A stretch of 64,000 nucleotides of DNA from Ischnura elegans (GCF_921293095.1 NC_060257.1:54596968-54660967), one strand, 5' to 3'; shown: positions 33,914 through 45,180, counted from the first letter of the stretch. Translations and numbers: made by a program. The notes: a model not told the origin generated them from the sequence alone.

Positions 33914-34152
33914 GTTTGAGAATTTGAATTTGCCCGCATTAAGTGTATTATGTAGTTCTAAGTTGTTGGCGCTACATGCCTTTAGGGATCAGCGCCACTG
34001 AGGCATTGCGTATTTTCTTGTACATTCTTCTACATCGTCCGCTCTCGAGTCAGCCACCTACTGCCCGGCCGAGAGCGAACATGCGGAGCAACGAAAGAGA
34101 ATAAAACCAGCTACCGGAGAATTTCTTTGCTCATTCCGTTTTACATGGAACA
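33914..34152 (+). repeat. 5' LTR of the BEL/Pao element
   Basis: Starts TGTTTGAGAATTTG, ends TTACATGGAACA. Nearly identical to 42,955-43,194; I see one substitution (AGCGCCACTG against AGCGCAACTG) and possibly one single-base indel. Confidence 0.95.
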
Positions 34153-34156
34153 TTTT

Positions 34157-34173
34157 TGGTCCTTCGGGCCGGA
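34157..34173 (+). promoter_or_regulatory. putative primer binding site
   Basis: TGGTCCTTCGGGCCGGA lies 4 nt after the 5' LTR. It begins TGG, as expected for pairing with a tRNA CCA end. I cannot name the tRNA. Confidence 0.65.
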
Positions 34174-34600
34174 TAAGCTGGTGCTAATTGCTGACAGACG
34201 AACTGGACTGAAATTCGTCAACCTTTTGCTGAATGAACGATAAGTTACTTTTTCTTATTTCTGTGAATTCTTGCTTGGTGTCTGATTGCTGACTTTTCGT
34301 GCTAATTTCTCTACTGAGGAACGCATGTGCTATAAAGCTTGTGATTTCAATCACTTTCTGACCAAATTACGGGCTACTTCACTAGAACACGGACCACGTG
34401 TGCTTCGAGACGCGACAGTCAAACGCTCCTGCTATTACCCCACTTAACTGTCGCCTCTCATGCTTCTCGGCGTAAGATTGAATGTGTTGCTTCGCATGGC
34501 GAATTCTCTTAAGAACGTGCTTATGTTCTCTTTGCTTGCTCTAATATCGCTTCATGATTTTCATATTTGCTTATAATGACTTAATTCGTCATTCTCTATC

Positions 34601-35992
34601 GTGTGTGCTAAACTGCTTACGAAATCAAGGGCCGCTAAAGTCACGATGGAGTCCTTTAAATTCCAGCAGGAAAAACTTCTTCGTAAAATTACGAATTCTT
34701 TCACGAACTTTAAGAAGGAAGGAAGAGCCAAAATGACTCGGGGTGCGTGTGAAGTACGCTTAGAACAATTAGACGGGTGGTGGAGTCAACTAACGCGTGA
34801 CCACAGTTCAATGATTAGGTCAAAAGAAGTTGACTTCGAGGATATTTATTTTAAAGACGAATTCTTTGAAGTGGCTGAAGAAAGTTATGTCTCTCAGAGG
34901 GGAGAATTTAAGGAGTACTTAAACTGCTTAACGAGGGGCGAATTTTCTAATACAAGAGAGAGTGCTTCAAATGTGATCCCCGGGGAAAGTAATTGTAATG
35001 CTCAGCTAACTAACTTACCTCGATTGAACTTGCCAAAATTTTCTGGTGTGTTCTGCGATTGGCTGCCGTTTAAGGAAATTTTTGATTCCTTGGTAGTGGG
35101 AGAAAAGGCCATCGCCGACGTAGCTAAAATGCACTATCTACGAAGCTGTGTAATCGGGGATGCTGCAAATTATATTTCTTCAATTCCAGTAACTGGGAAC
35201 AATTTTCACTTAGCCTGGGAAACCCTTATGAACGCGTACGAGAACAAGCGTCGTCAAGTCAATGCGCACATCGACAGTTTGTTTTCTGTGACGGCTGCTA
35301 AAAGTGAAAATTCCGCAGAGTTGAGACGAATTTTGACATCAACTCTAAACTGTGTGCGACCATTGAATAATTTACGACAAGCAGCTGAGCAAAGGGACGA
35401 CCTGTTAGTCTACCTTACCGTTAGCAAGTTATATCCACCAACTCGTAAGGAGTGGGAGAGCCATCTGGGGAATTCAACCACGCCAAGAGAGCCTGCAACT
35501 TTAGATACTCTTGTCAAATTTTTAGAAAGTGCGATAATCAGCTCCGAAGCATTTGAGAGCGGGACTCATGGGACTTGTAAATCTACTAAATACAGTGCGA
35601 ACAGTGCAAAAAACAAAAATTATTCTGACTCTAAATATTCGAGAGTATTGCACGTGGGCTACGATTCCAAAAAGACCGAAGACAAATGTGCTTTGTGTAA
35701 TCGATCACATTTCATAATGTTTTGCGACCAATTTAGAGAAAAGACTCCACAGCAACGACAAGAGATAGTGAAATCAAAGCGCCTTTGTTTGAATTGTCTC
35801 TCGCGTCATTCAATAAAGTGTTGTAAGTCCAACAAAAGGTGCAGATTCTGCCAGGGAAAGCATCATTCGATGGTTCACGAGACAGAAGAGCCCGCAAAGC
35901 AATCTATCCCGTCACCAGAATCTTCTCACGCACATAAGGTAAGTCCGGTAGAGATGCCCCACCTAAGGAAATGTCTTCATATCTATGACTGA
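34601..35992 (+). pseudogene. gag: Gag of the BEL/Pao element (truncated by the pogo insertion)
   Basis: A 463-codon frame. Residues about 125-330 match the DUF1759 capsid-type region of BEL/Pao Gag (LPKFSGVFCDWLPFKEIF, WETLMNAYENKR). Cysteine clusters near residues 365-430 (CALCNRSHFIMFC, CLNCLSRHSIKCC, CRFCQGKHHSMVH) are the nucleocapsid-type zinc-binding part. Element-encoded residues end at about 35,936; the last codons to the stop are from the inserted transposon. The frame on the far side of the insertion is in the same phase, which suits the single Gag-Pol frame usual for this group. Confidence 0.9.
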
Positions 35993-36425
35993 GGTAATAG
36001 TAAGAATGTCGGACTTCACGATATAAAACAACATTTATTGATTATTAACAATATACCAACAAATTTTGATTAAAAAATATTAACCACAAAATATTTTAAC
36101 TTTTCCATAAATATGCATTTGGCCATCTCTCCCAACTGTCCGGGTGAGACCCCACCTCCTCGGGAGAGATGCCCCACGCAGCTCAAGCTGAATGCAATCT
36201 GATTTAAACCTGTTTAAAATAACACATTCAAATTAACGTAAACTTATGGTATTAATATAACATTTAAATACATTTTGAATCAACGTTTGTAAAAGTATTG
36301 TTCAGAATTGCATGAATCCAGTGAGAATATTCTTTAAATGTTGCACTGAAACTCGTATATGCACTAATGAATGACAACGATAGAAATAATATTTTACAGG
36401 AGCTTCTTACCTAATTTACAATTGT

Positions 36426-36638
36426 TTAAACATTGCTCGTCTTTTTTTCCTCGATCAGTTTGGTTCCACGTTTATTTACAGAGATTTCCGTAAATTGTCC
36501 ATGATTCGTGCAGTCAATGATCGCATTGAACATTTGATCAAGTCTACTGTTAATTTTTATGGTAAAACAGTTATCCTCACATTCCAAAAATCTGTTCTGG
36601 TCATCATCAATGATCAGTTTTTCCTTATTCTTTTCCAA
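36426..36638 (-). pseudogene. unrecognised 70-codon frame inside the pogo-like element
   Basis: Lies downstream of the transposase remnant on the same strand and may be part of its C-terminal region. The sequence is Asp/Asn/Lys-rich with no motif I recognise. Confidence 0.25.
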
Positions 36639-36954
36639 ATTTACTATGTTTGAAACGTTTTATTTTTTACTCTTCGCACTTATCTTTCCCTATTTTACGT
36701 GTTCGCCGAACGTCAGTACTTTCGCAGTACGTATCAATTTTATCGAATTTATTTCGAAGGCGGGAATGGTGATATTTGATTCAACGATTTTGTAGGTGCC
36801 ATTTTTGAATTCTGATGAACTTTTGACGACTTAAAAGTTGATTAAAGGCTTCTCTGGATGTCCCAGGCATTGAACTAGGGTCATGTACTCCGGACAGTTG
36901 CTTAGAGCTTTGGGTTTCTATTGCTATTATTCCATAACTTATGTCGAAGAAGTG

Positions 36955-37560
36955 TTAAGGTATTGTTGATAGGTCCATAGGAAATATGTCCATCTCCCTG
37001 AAACCAGAACTTGGTGGGAGTCCATTCAGAGTCTGAAAATTCCTTTTCCGGCCTTTGAAAATTAATGCCGGAGGAAAAACTTGGTCTTCAGCGTTGCAGC
37101 ACGCAATCACGGTGTTGTTTTTTCCTCTCTCCATAGATGTTAGAATCTGAACATCTTTAGCACCTTTTGTGGAGAAAATCTTCCCTAGGACGTTATTTAG
37201 CCGACAACCACACTCATCCATGTTGTAGACTTTGGCCGGCCTGGTAAAGAAATCATTCTCCTGAAATAATTCTGAGAGTATTTTAGAAAAGTGACTAACG
37301 CTTTCTCTATTTATACCTTCACCTCTACCAGCTGACAACCCTTAAGACAGCCTAGCACTAATTTTTTCTTAAAAATGAATTAAGCCAGTCATAACCCGAC
37401 ATCTGCAGTTCTGCATTGAAGGACAAGCTTTTCAGCAAACTGATAGGCTATTGATACACTAGTCTCTCAATCAGGTGCAAACCCAGATTTTTCCAGGCGT
37501 TGATTATGACTGACAAGTCGCTTTTCCTGCTCCATGCCAAATGGACCTAAAGAAACTTTT
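36955..37560 (-). pseudogene. decayed pogo/Tigger (DDE_1) transposase
   Basis: The open part (36,955-37,338) has the catalytic-core start of DDE_1 transposases: KVYNMDECGC with the first Asp, then GKIFSTKGAKDVQ, NNTVIACCNAEDQ and PPALIFKGRK. Upstream, in shifted or interrupted frames, GYDWLNSFLRKN and LSAGRGEGINRE match the CENP-B-like helix-turn-helix to DDE linker seen in Tigger proteins. A stop and a frame change lie between them, so it is dead. No intact DNA-binding domain or later catalytic acidic residues were found. Confidence 0.85.
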
Positions 37561-38160
37561 GCTTGCATTACCCTCTTCCTGCATCGGCGAAGAGTCCGAA
37601 AGGGGACTAGATGTACCTCGCAGTCTCACTTATTCCGCTATCACCTGCTTTCAGCCTCGTGAGAGGTTCTATAAATTGCTCTTCGGCATGATCTAAAGTG
37701 AAAATTAAAAAAAAAACAATCGATCGAATCACTCAAGTGAATAGTGAGCGATGATCGACATCACCTAAACGAATCGAACGACTTAGTCAATCACTTATGG
37801 AGATGGGATTTAAATATTACGCTGGTCAAAAGGAGGCAGTGCTGAGAATAGAGATGTGCCTGCTGCAACAAGTGATTGCCTTTAGAAGATGATGATGAAT
37901 CTGTTGCGAATGGTTCTATCATTATTTATTTTGTAGCCAAGGAGGCCTTGCTGCTTTGTTTATTCTTTAGGCAATAAGTCATGGGCTAAGATTGTAAGGG
38001 GCATGGCATAAAAAACTCTAATAAACTGATTCGATAATCGTGGAGATCGTCTCCATACCCATCTCCACAAATCAGACTGTATCAAAGCATTTAAAAAATT
38101 AGGAGGCACTTTTCACTTTAGGACTCTTCTATTGATGTACTCACTAATATTACTTCTATC

Positions 38161-38358
38161 CAGTGGCGGATCCAGGATAAGGACAAGGGGGGGCTAAGTG
38201 GGGTTAAAAATTCCAGCAGTAGTGGGGGTCGGAAAAACTTACCATTCTATCTAGTGTAAATTGGATACCCAAGGGGGGGGCATGGCCATAGCCCATGGCC
38301 CCCCCCCTTGGGTATCCAATTTATCCCCCCAAAGATCCCCCCGATAGATCAGCCACTA
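38161..38358. mobile_element. 198-bp hAT-type foldback nested in the pogo-like element
   Basis: Perfect 8-bp duplication CTTCTATC at 38,153-38,160 and 38,359-38,366. Ends CAGTGGCGGATC and GATCAGCCACTA are inverted. Inside, about 38,257-38,322, a near-perfect palindrome (AAATTGGATACCCAAGGGGG against its complement) surrounds CATGGCCATAGCCCATGG. Confidence 0.9.
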
Positions 38359-38814
38359 CTTCTATCGTATTGGTTATAATTAATTGAAAACAATACAAGT
38401 AGGGCATCCATACCTTAAGATAGCACTGGGGCATCTCTCCCGAGGAGAGGTGGGGCGTCTCTCCTTTCAGTACGGGAGAGTTGCCCTTACAGCCAGCGGG
38501 CCAACACATGGTCTAAGACGACTTGTCACTGCTTTTGGGCATTTGATAAACATGCTTCTACAAGTTTTCACCCGTTAATTCAAAGTATTCAAACATTTTA
38601 ACTGATGCCGACCAGAACCATTATGCTCTACCTTATAACAGAGCGGAAAATTCGGAGTGTCACTTGAAATGACGTTCTAAAGTAGCGTAAAAAAAACGAA
38701 TCACCGCGAAACTTTTGAGGCTTGATATTAGTTGTCAAACTAATTGACGGACCCCACCAGCAGAGCAATCTGATCGTTTGTTTTTAAACTACCACGATCG
38801 GGGCATCTCTCCCG

Positions 38815-41748
38815 GTGGGGCATCTCACCCGGACTTCCCTTAATAGTGTTTCACCTGAAGATGATTCAGATAAATCCACATTAATGCACATTACCCCCGC
38901 CCCCAAAACGTGTTCTGTGCTGCTTGCTTCGGTGCTCGTTAAAGTAATTGGACCACATGGTCACTCAGTACTTGCTCGAGGACTTGTGGATCAGTGTGCT
39001 CAGTCATCTTTCATCTCTGAGTCATTGTGCCAACGGCTACGGCTGAAGGGAAGGAACACTAATGTGGAGATACTGGGACTAGTGGGAAATAAACAAGCGA
39101 GTTGCAAAAAATCCGTGTCATTCAAAATCAAGCCGCATTTCCATTCCCCATTTGCTTGTGACGTAGACGCTTTTGTTGTCTCAAAAGTATCCTCATATAT
39201 TCCAGAGAATAAGATTGTTTTCTCTAACTGGAAACATATTCAAGGGTTGACGCTTGCCGATCCACAGCAATATGAAGAAAGGGGGATTGAACTTCTACTT
39301 AGCGCTGCCATCCATGCAAAGATTGTGAAGGACCAGGTGAAGAAAGGAGGTTCAGGTGAGCCTATAGCTACGTGCACCGCTTTGGGATGGATGCTGTCGG
39401 GAGACGTCCAAATCCAGCAGGTTGAACCGTCAGAGCCTTCAACGGTTCTTCATTGCCTGGAGACTGAGGACCTTACTGACCTTCTAAGGAAATTCTGGGA
39501 ACAAGAGGATTTTCAACCTTCAAGAAAAATACTCACTCCGGAGGAGCAAGAGTGTGAAGACTTTTTCATGTCTAATTATAATAGAGATTTTTCAGGTCAC
39601 TTCATCGTTCGACTGCCACTGAAGGATGATGAGACGGCCGAAAAGCTACAAATTGGTAATTCTTACTCTACTGCCAAGAGGATGCTCGATCGGATGGAGA
39701 GGAGATTCGTCAAAGATGACCACTTGCAAGAGAAATATAAGGCCTTCATGCGTGAGTACATTAACCTGAAACACATGAAAGTCTCAAATCCTGAAAGAGA
39801 TCTTGATGGTTTCTATCTTCCTCACCATGCTGTTTGGAAAGAGTCCAGTGCGACAACTAAGTTAAGAGTTGTGTTTAATGGTTCGCAAAAAACCGATAAA
39901 GGGATATCTCTCAACGATAAGTTGCATATTGGTTCTAACTTATTACCTGATTTAGCTGATGTGGTATTACGTTGGCGAACTTATCGCTTTGCTTTTACTG
40001 CGGACATTGAGAAGATGTTTCGCCAAGTCTTAGTTGATGAGCGTGACCAACATTTACAGAAAGTACTGTGGAGATTTGACAAAAATGAACCTGTGCTTTC
40101 ATACAAATTACAAACTGTGACTTATGGCTTGGCATGTTCACCTTATCTAGCAAATCGATGTGTTAGAGAACTAGGCCAGAGTGAAGGTGCCCATTACCCT
40201 CTTGCTGCCCCTGTGCTACTTGATGAGATCTACATGGACGACGTGCTGACAGGAGAGCACACCCTGGAGAACGCGCGCCGCAAGCAGGAGGAGCTCATCA
40301 ACATGCTGATGGTGGGCGGCTTTCCTCTGCGCAAATGGGCTGCAAACGACCAAGAGCTGCTGGAATGGTTGCCACAGGAGGTAGTTGCTGCTGATCCTGG
40401 TGATCTTCCACAGCCGGAATCCAGGATGGCTGTCCTGGGCCTATCCTGGGTCCCCCAAGAAGATAACATTTTCTTCCGGATAAGTATCGATCCAGTTTTG
40501 ACTAAACCGATAACCAAACGCAATGTTCTTTCCAATATTTCTAAATTGTTTGATCCACTTGGTTGGTTATCACCGGTTATTATTACTGCTAAAATATTAA
40601 TGCAATCTTTGTGGCTTCTGAGAACTGATTGGGATTCTGAACTTACTGATGAAACTGCAAGGGTGTGGGAGAATTGGTATTTGTCACTTCCAGTTCTGTC
40701 CAATTTAATACTGCCCAGATGGATTCGGTTTTCTCTAAGTGCAATATTTTCCGAAATCCATGCATTTGCCGATGCTTCGCAAAGAGCTGTTGTTTATCTT
40801 AGAGTAATTTCTGATGTGGGTTCCACTTCAATGCTGGTTTTGTCTAAGAGCAAAGTAGCTCCTATTAAAACTATCAGCATACCAAGGCTGGAACTGTGCG
40901 CCGCCGTATTGGCTGCTCGGCTTGCAAAACATTGCCAACATGTCCTCAATTTGACTGATTCAAAAGTACACCTTTGGTCTGATTCCATTGATGTTCTGTT
41001 CTGGTTGACAGATCATCCCTCTCGATGGCAAACATTTGTGGCTAATCGCTGTGCAGAAATTCTAAATTTACTTCCTAATGGTACATGGCATCATATCCGT
41101 TCCGCAGGTAATCCTGCAGACGCTGTTTCCAGAGGTTTAACTCCTTCTGAGTTGATGAAGTCTCAGCTTTGGTGGCATGGCCCCCCAAATTTAACTTCCT
41201 CCAGTGCACCATGGCCAACATCAAAGCCAATACAAGTGGTAATAGAGCCAAAAGAGGCAAGAAAAATAACACACATTGCTTCCGTATCGCTCCTTCCAAT
41301 TTGGGATTTGTTGTATAGGTTTTCTTCCCTATCAAAACTCCTGAGAATTACGGCACTCTGCTTGAGATTTTTAAAACTTAAATTTGCAACTTGGGTGGCG
41401 TCGGGAAAAATTCTTGAATCTTTAAAAAACTTTCCATCGTCTTATTCCTCGCATCCTAGCGTCGAAGAAACTGACTTCGCATGTTTTCTATGGGTCCATG
41501 AAGTCCAAAGAACTTCCTTTTTTAAAGAAATCTCTTTAATCAAATCAGGACTTCAAATTTCTCATCAAAGTTCTCTACATAAACTTAACCCCATTCTTAC
41601 AAGTAATTGTCTTCGTGTTGGTGGGCGTTTAAAACATTCTATCCTGAGTGAAGACGAGAAGCATCCTCTAATTTTACCACATTCTTCTCGCCTAACTACT
41701 CTTATAATAGAACATTTCCACAAAATTACTCTTCATGGAGGAACTTAA
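38815..41748 (+). pseudogene. pol: Pol of the BEL/Pao element: aspartic protease, reverse transcriptase, RNase H
   Basis: 977 codons; the first nine are from the inserted transposon. Residues about 30-190 are the BEL/Pao aspartic protease (DUF1758/A17 type), with LVDQCAQSSFIS at 57-68; the usual Asp-x-Gly is here Asp-Gln-Cys, so the active-site Gly is lost. The reverse transcriptase has FTADIEKMFRQV and YMDD at 473-476. RNase H-like segments are FADAS near 650, RLELCAAVLAARLAKH, LWSDSIDVLFWL and RSAGNPADAVSRG. The C terminus enters the integrase zinc-binding region and stops at HGGT. That stop (41,746-41,748) is followed by 18 more open codons in the same frame before the next Met, so it is a point nonsense change. 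Confidence 0.93.
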
Positions 41749-41802
41749 CTAACTCTCTCACATATTAGGAGAAAATACTGGATAATAAAAGGAAGGCAAG
41801 CT

Positions 41803-42819
41803 GTGAAAAGTGTTATCCACAATTGCACGACATGCCGTCGGTATTCTGCTTCTCCTACGTATCAAAGAATGGGCGACTTGCCTCCTCTCAGGGTAAGACT
41901 AAACAGACCATTTTTAAATTCAGGGGTCGATTACTGTGGGCCATTTCTCATCAAGTGTTCTCCTGGGCGGGGTCGCAAACACTATAAAGGATATGTGGCT
42001 CTCTTCATTTGTTTGAGCACCAAAGCCGTGCATATGGAGGTTGTGTCTAGCTATGACTCTGCAGCCTTCATTGCTGCCTTTAAAAGGTTTGTTGCTCGAA
42101 GGGGTCACTGCGCTACTTTGCTTAGTGACCAAGGGACTAATTTTATTGGTGCTGATGCTGAACTCCGAAGTCTCTTTCAAAAGGCCTCTAAACAATGTAA
42201 CAAAATAATTGAAACATTAGCAAAAGATGGAACTAGTTGGAAATTTAATCCGCCCGCGGCTCCACATTTCGGGGGAATATGGGAAGCCGCAGTTAAATCC
42301 ACAAAGTATCATTTGAAACGAGTTATTGGATTGCATAAGTTAACATATGAAGAGTTTTCAACTGTTTTATGTCAAATTGAAGCATGTCTCAATTCTCGAC
42401 CGTTAGTCCCTATAACGGATGATGTTACCGATTTGCAATCACTCACTCCAGCACATTTTTTAATTGGCTCTGCTTCTTTACTGATTCCAGAACCTAGGGT
42501 TACGGATGAGGAGTTGCCTCCTCTGAAGCGCTGGTTGTTGCTGTCACAAATGAGTCAACATTTCTGGGACCGCTGGTCGGCAGAATATTTAAAAAGTATA
42601 CAATGCCGAAGCAAATGGACCCAGGAATCTCCCGCCTTGACCGTGGGAGATGTAGTACTCATCAAAAATGAGATGACCTCTCCAGCCAAGTGGCCTCTGG
42701 CGGTGATCACTGACCTTCATCCTGGGTCAGATGGATTGGCGCGAGTGGCAACTGTCCGCACAGCGACCAGCACCTTCAAGAGGCCCATCGTCAAATTGAT
42801 TTTGCTAATTACACGATGA
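41803..42819 (+). pseudogene. Integrase part of BEL/Pao Pol, separated by a stop codon
   Basis: Same reading frame as the preceding Pol part, resumed after the in-frame TAA. Residues 8 and 11 (HNCTTC) are the Cys pair of the zinc-binding domain. Catalytic triad: Asp43 (GVDYCGPF), Asp109 (LLSDQGTNF) and Glu161 (GGIWEAAVKS), with the PHFGG motif usual for BEL/Pao. The C-terminal part (VGDVVLIKNEMTSPAKWPL) matches the DUF5641 tail of this group. The catalytic core looks intact. Confidence 0.93.
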
Positions 42820-42940
42820 TATTGTTGTTTCTATTGTATTGTTTCATTTATATTTCTGTAATTCACTTGAATTGTATTGTAATTTACTGTTTTTTTTTTG
42901 TTGTTTGCTTAAAAGATTGTTTTTTTTTTGTTCGAAGAAC

Positions 42941-42954
42941 AAAGGTGGGCGGAA
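42941..42954 (+). promoter_or_regulatory. polypurine tract of the BEL/Pao element
   Basis: AAAGGTGGGCGGAA directly precedes the 3' LTR, the expected site of plus-strand priming. Confidence 0.65.
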
Positions 42955-43194
42955 TGTTTGAGAATTTGAATTTGCCCGCATTAAGTGTATTATGTAGTTC
43001 TAAGTTGTTGGCGCTACATGCCTTTAGGGATCAGCGCAACTGAGGCATTGCGTATTTTCTTGTACATTCTTCTACATCGTCCGCTCTCGAGTCAGCCACC
43101 TACTGCCCGGCCGAGAGCGAACATGCGGAGCAACGAAAGAGAATAAAACCAGCTACCGGAGAATTTCTTTGCTCATTCCGTTTTACATGGAACA
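42955..43194 (+). repeat. 3' LTR of the BEL/Pao element
   Basis: Matches the 5' LTR. It is followed by the target duplication CAAGT. Confidence 0.95.
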
Positions 43195-43594
43195 CAAGTG
43201 TATTTCAAATACGCATATAAAAATACTTACATTTGGAATACTGCCCAGCCCTGAGCGCCATTAAAATATTTTCGAAAGATAACTTTAAGACGACAATATA
43301 GGAGCGGAGCTTATTAATATCTTCAAAATCGCAAGCAGACATGTTTCTTGCCGGAAATGGGTTACGATAGAAATCCGTCGCTCAAATACACAATAGATAC
43401 ACAAAGAAAGACCGGTAAAGAGAGTTATGGGTGCTCTCAATGTCTTCATATCTATCTACAAGAAAATGTGACTTTTTTGGTACTCACTCGAAGCGCTGGC
43501 TATAACAGCCAAAACGATGACCGTTGTAGTCGCATTCATCCTTACAGTTGCTAAGCGATGGCAGGGCGCGTTCCGTAATTCACTGGCAGTACTG

Positions 43595-43745
43595 CTACCC
43601 CTATGAAAAAATTGTATAAAACCGTATAAAAATTTTATACAACTTATACAGGTTGTATACAACTTGTATACAAAGTATACAAATTGTATAAACAATACAG
43701 TTTATACAATTTGTATACTTTGCATACAATTTGTATATAGCGTAT
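43595..43745 (-). repeat. TTGTATA-rich repeat upstream of protease copy B
   Basis: Inverted homologue of 16,680-16,845. Copy B has about 20 extra bases (GGGGTAGCAGTACTG) between this repeat and the conserved TGAATTACGGAACGCG leader before the ATG. Confidence 0.6.
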
Positions 43746-43794
43746 ACAATTAGTATAACAGTAATTCAACGAAGGTGCCAAAAACTGAAGTCAC

Positions 43795-44110
43795 AAAATC
43801 AACTGGGTCAGTGCCCAAAACAATGTTCCACATTCAATAGTTCAATTGCTTCTAAAGATCATAAATATTGTTTTAAACAAGTTTCTTGGAGATCCATCAA
43901 TGTTAGTCATTCAATGCCACTTGGAAATTTTTCAACTGAGGCGTCAAATATCTAAGTCCGAAAATCAACTGGGTTAGGGACCAAAACAAAATGTTCCACA
44001 ATCATTAGTAAAATTGTTTCTAAAGATCATAAATCGTGTTTTATACAAGATTCTTGTAGATCAATCAATGCTAGTCATTCAATGCAACTTGGAAATTTTC
44101 AAATTTCGGG
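43795..44110 (+). repeat. two tandem units of about 166 bp
   Basis: AAAATCAACTGGG, TGTTCCACA, GATCATAAAT and TAGTCATTCAATGC recur in the same order 166 bp apart, with roughly 80 percent identity by eye. Noncoding. Confidence 0.7.
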
Positions 44111-44283
44111 TGGAGGGATTTCCCGTCATTGATGGATAGACTAGGGGAGAGATGGGGTGGGCTATAGGGGTGGGTGGGCATTTGGGATATTCGTAGAATA
44201 TTTTTTTACAACGGGCTTTTGTGTATGTAATAACTGAGTCACAGGTGTTATTGAATGATAACACAAAATAATAAGAATAACTA

Positions 44284-44830
44284 CTTAACCCTTTCGAGAC
44301 GGCGGAGTTTTCGTCTTAGCATGACTGCTGTACTGAGCCTCAAGAGACTCTTCTTTCTAGTGGTACGGAGCAGGAGCGCAGGTAGGAATGAAGGCTGGGG
44401 GGGGGGGGGGGGTTTGGTACAACTAATACCGTGGTGTGAGGGGGTATGGAATATCAACCAAGATAAGCGGTAGGTGCGAGATTAATAAATTGCGGAATTT
44501 TAAGATAAATGGTTCAAAATGGTGAGTTTTACGGCTTTCTGAGGGATTTTATATCAATCCTTACATTATTATATTAGTAATATCAATCCAATTAAGTGAA
44601 ATGGATTAAAATTAAAAATTTCTCAAAGCTATTGGGGGGGGGGGGGTGTTTATCCCCCAAACCGGGCACGGGACATTTTTGGAGGACATTGGTTAAAAAG
44701 GTTTTCGCGGGTAGTCACATGCTTTCAGCTCCAACCTTTTTCGGCCCTCCCAGCGAGGACTTCGCATTATCTCGGACTCCGATGGTGTTTAAGCAGTGTC
44801 ATCACGGACGCGGAGATATGACGACTACAC
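44284..44830 (-). mobile_element. piggyBac-like element copy, interrupted by a G-tract element
   Basis: 44,284-44,371 and 44,673-44,800 together match the reverse complement of 5,640-5,855 (TTAACCCTTT end, GCGGAGTTTTCGTCTTAGC, CATTTTTGGAGG, CCTTTTTCG). The stretch between, about 44,372-44,672, is a diverged member of the hAT-type G-tract family (CAGGTAGGAATGAAGGCTGG, AACTAATACCG, G runs). Confidence 0.65.
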
Positions 44831-45085
44831 TAGCAAGGGTTGGTGTGCGCTAAAATGTTATTTTTTTGTATTACTTATTGTGATCAACTTCCAACTTAAA
44901 AATGAAAACTTTTCCTGCGAAAGCACATGCAAGGCTCAGGGCGAGCAGCAATGTGAGTGCAGATGTAATAATTAAGAACACCTAACAAATATAATTGCCA
45001 TATCTCTGTAACACTTGTAATTCACATTACTCCAAAGTTTTCTTCAAGTGCCTATGCGTACTAAAAGAGCCACTCAAAGTGCAAA
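44831..45085. other. no feature seen
   Basis: Short AT-rich interval between repeats. Confidence 0.4.
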
Positions 45086-45180
45086 TCGCGCAATTGCGAA
45101 CATTTTTCTGCAAAATAACGGAAAAAGTGGATCGCATTGCAACTATCACGGCGCCGCGGAAATTTTTGAAAACCATACGA
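45086..45180 (+). repeat. conserved block, copy 3 of 3
   Basis: GCGCAATTGCGAACATTTTT, AAAAAGTGGATCGCATTGCA and AATTTTTGAAAACCATACGA match 15,160-15,260 and the complement of 16,435-16,525. Confidence 0.6.

Larger units (their letters stand above)
35937..38840. mobile_element. pogo/Tigger-like DNA transposon inside the BEL/Pao element
   Basis: Flanked by TA (35,935-35,936 and 38,841-38,842). Inverted ends: AGGTAAGTCCGGTAGAGATG at the left, and AGGGAAGTCCGGGTGAGATG as the complement of the right, both continuing CCCCACC. Subterminal copies of GGGAGAGATGCCCCAC-like motifs occur at 36,121-36,183 and 38,427-38,477. It encodes a decayed DDE_1 transposase on the minus strand and holds a nested hAT-type element. 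Size 2,904 bp. Confidence 0.9.
33914..43194 (+). mobile_element. BEL/Pao LTR retrotransposon in intron 1 of copy B
   Basis: Flanked by a perfect 5-bp duplication CAAGT (33,909-33,913 and 43,195-43,199). The uninterrupted homologue in copy A near 17,215-17,235 confirms the site. LTRs are about 240 bp and almost identical, so the insertion is young. Order on the plus strand: LTR, primer binding site, Gag, aspartic protease, reverse transcriptase, RNase H, integrase, polypurine tract, LTR. It is inactive as it stands: a 2.9-kb pogo-like transposon splits it after Gag, and an in-frame stop lies in the integrase zinc-binding region. Confidence 0.95.
29277..43539 (-). pseudogene. trypsin-like serine protease, copy B (inverted, exons 1-5 only)
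   Basis: Exons on the minus strand: 1 at 43,539-43,488; 2 at 32,810-32,725; 3 at 31,889-31,801; 4 at 29,997-29,856; 5 at 29,390-29,277. They encode a signal peptide ([17 protein letters not shown]), a propeptide ending [14 protein letters not shown] with the catalytic His, NWDIAVLK with the catalytic Asp, and SGWGYIS. All five are open. Exon 4 is two codons longer than in copies A and C. Two defects argue for a pseudogene: the donor after exon 4 reads CTCAAG|TT instead of CTCAAG|GT, and exons 6-7 (with the catalytic Ser) are absent, homology stopping near 29,155. Intron 1 carries the BEL/Pao insertion. Confidence 0.85.

Noticed and set aside
34601-35992. Gag frame as a domesticated host gene
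   Set aside because: It sits between matching young LTRs with a target duplication and is truncated by a transposon, so it is simply the element's own gene.
40230-40703. 157-codon frame on the minus strand
   Set aside because: Antisense shadow of the BEL/Pao reverse transcriptase frame.
44635-44650. Regular short repeats suggesting a CRISPR array
   Set aside because: Eukaryotic sequence; no evenly spaced direct repeats with unique spacers anywhere in the window.
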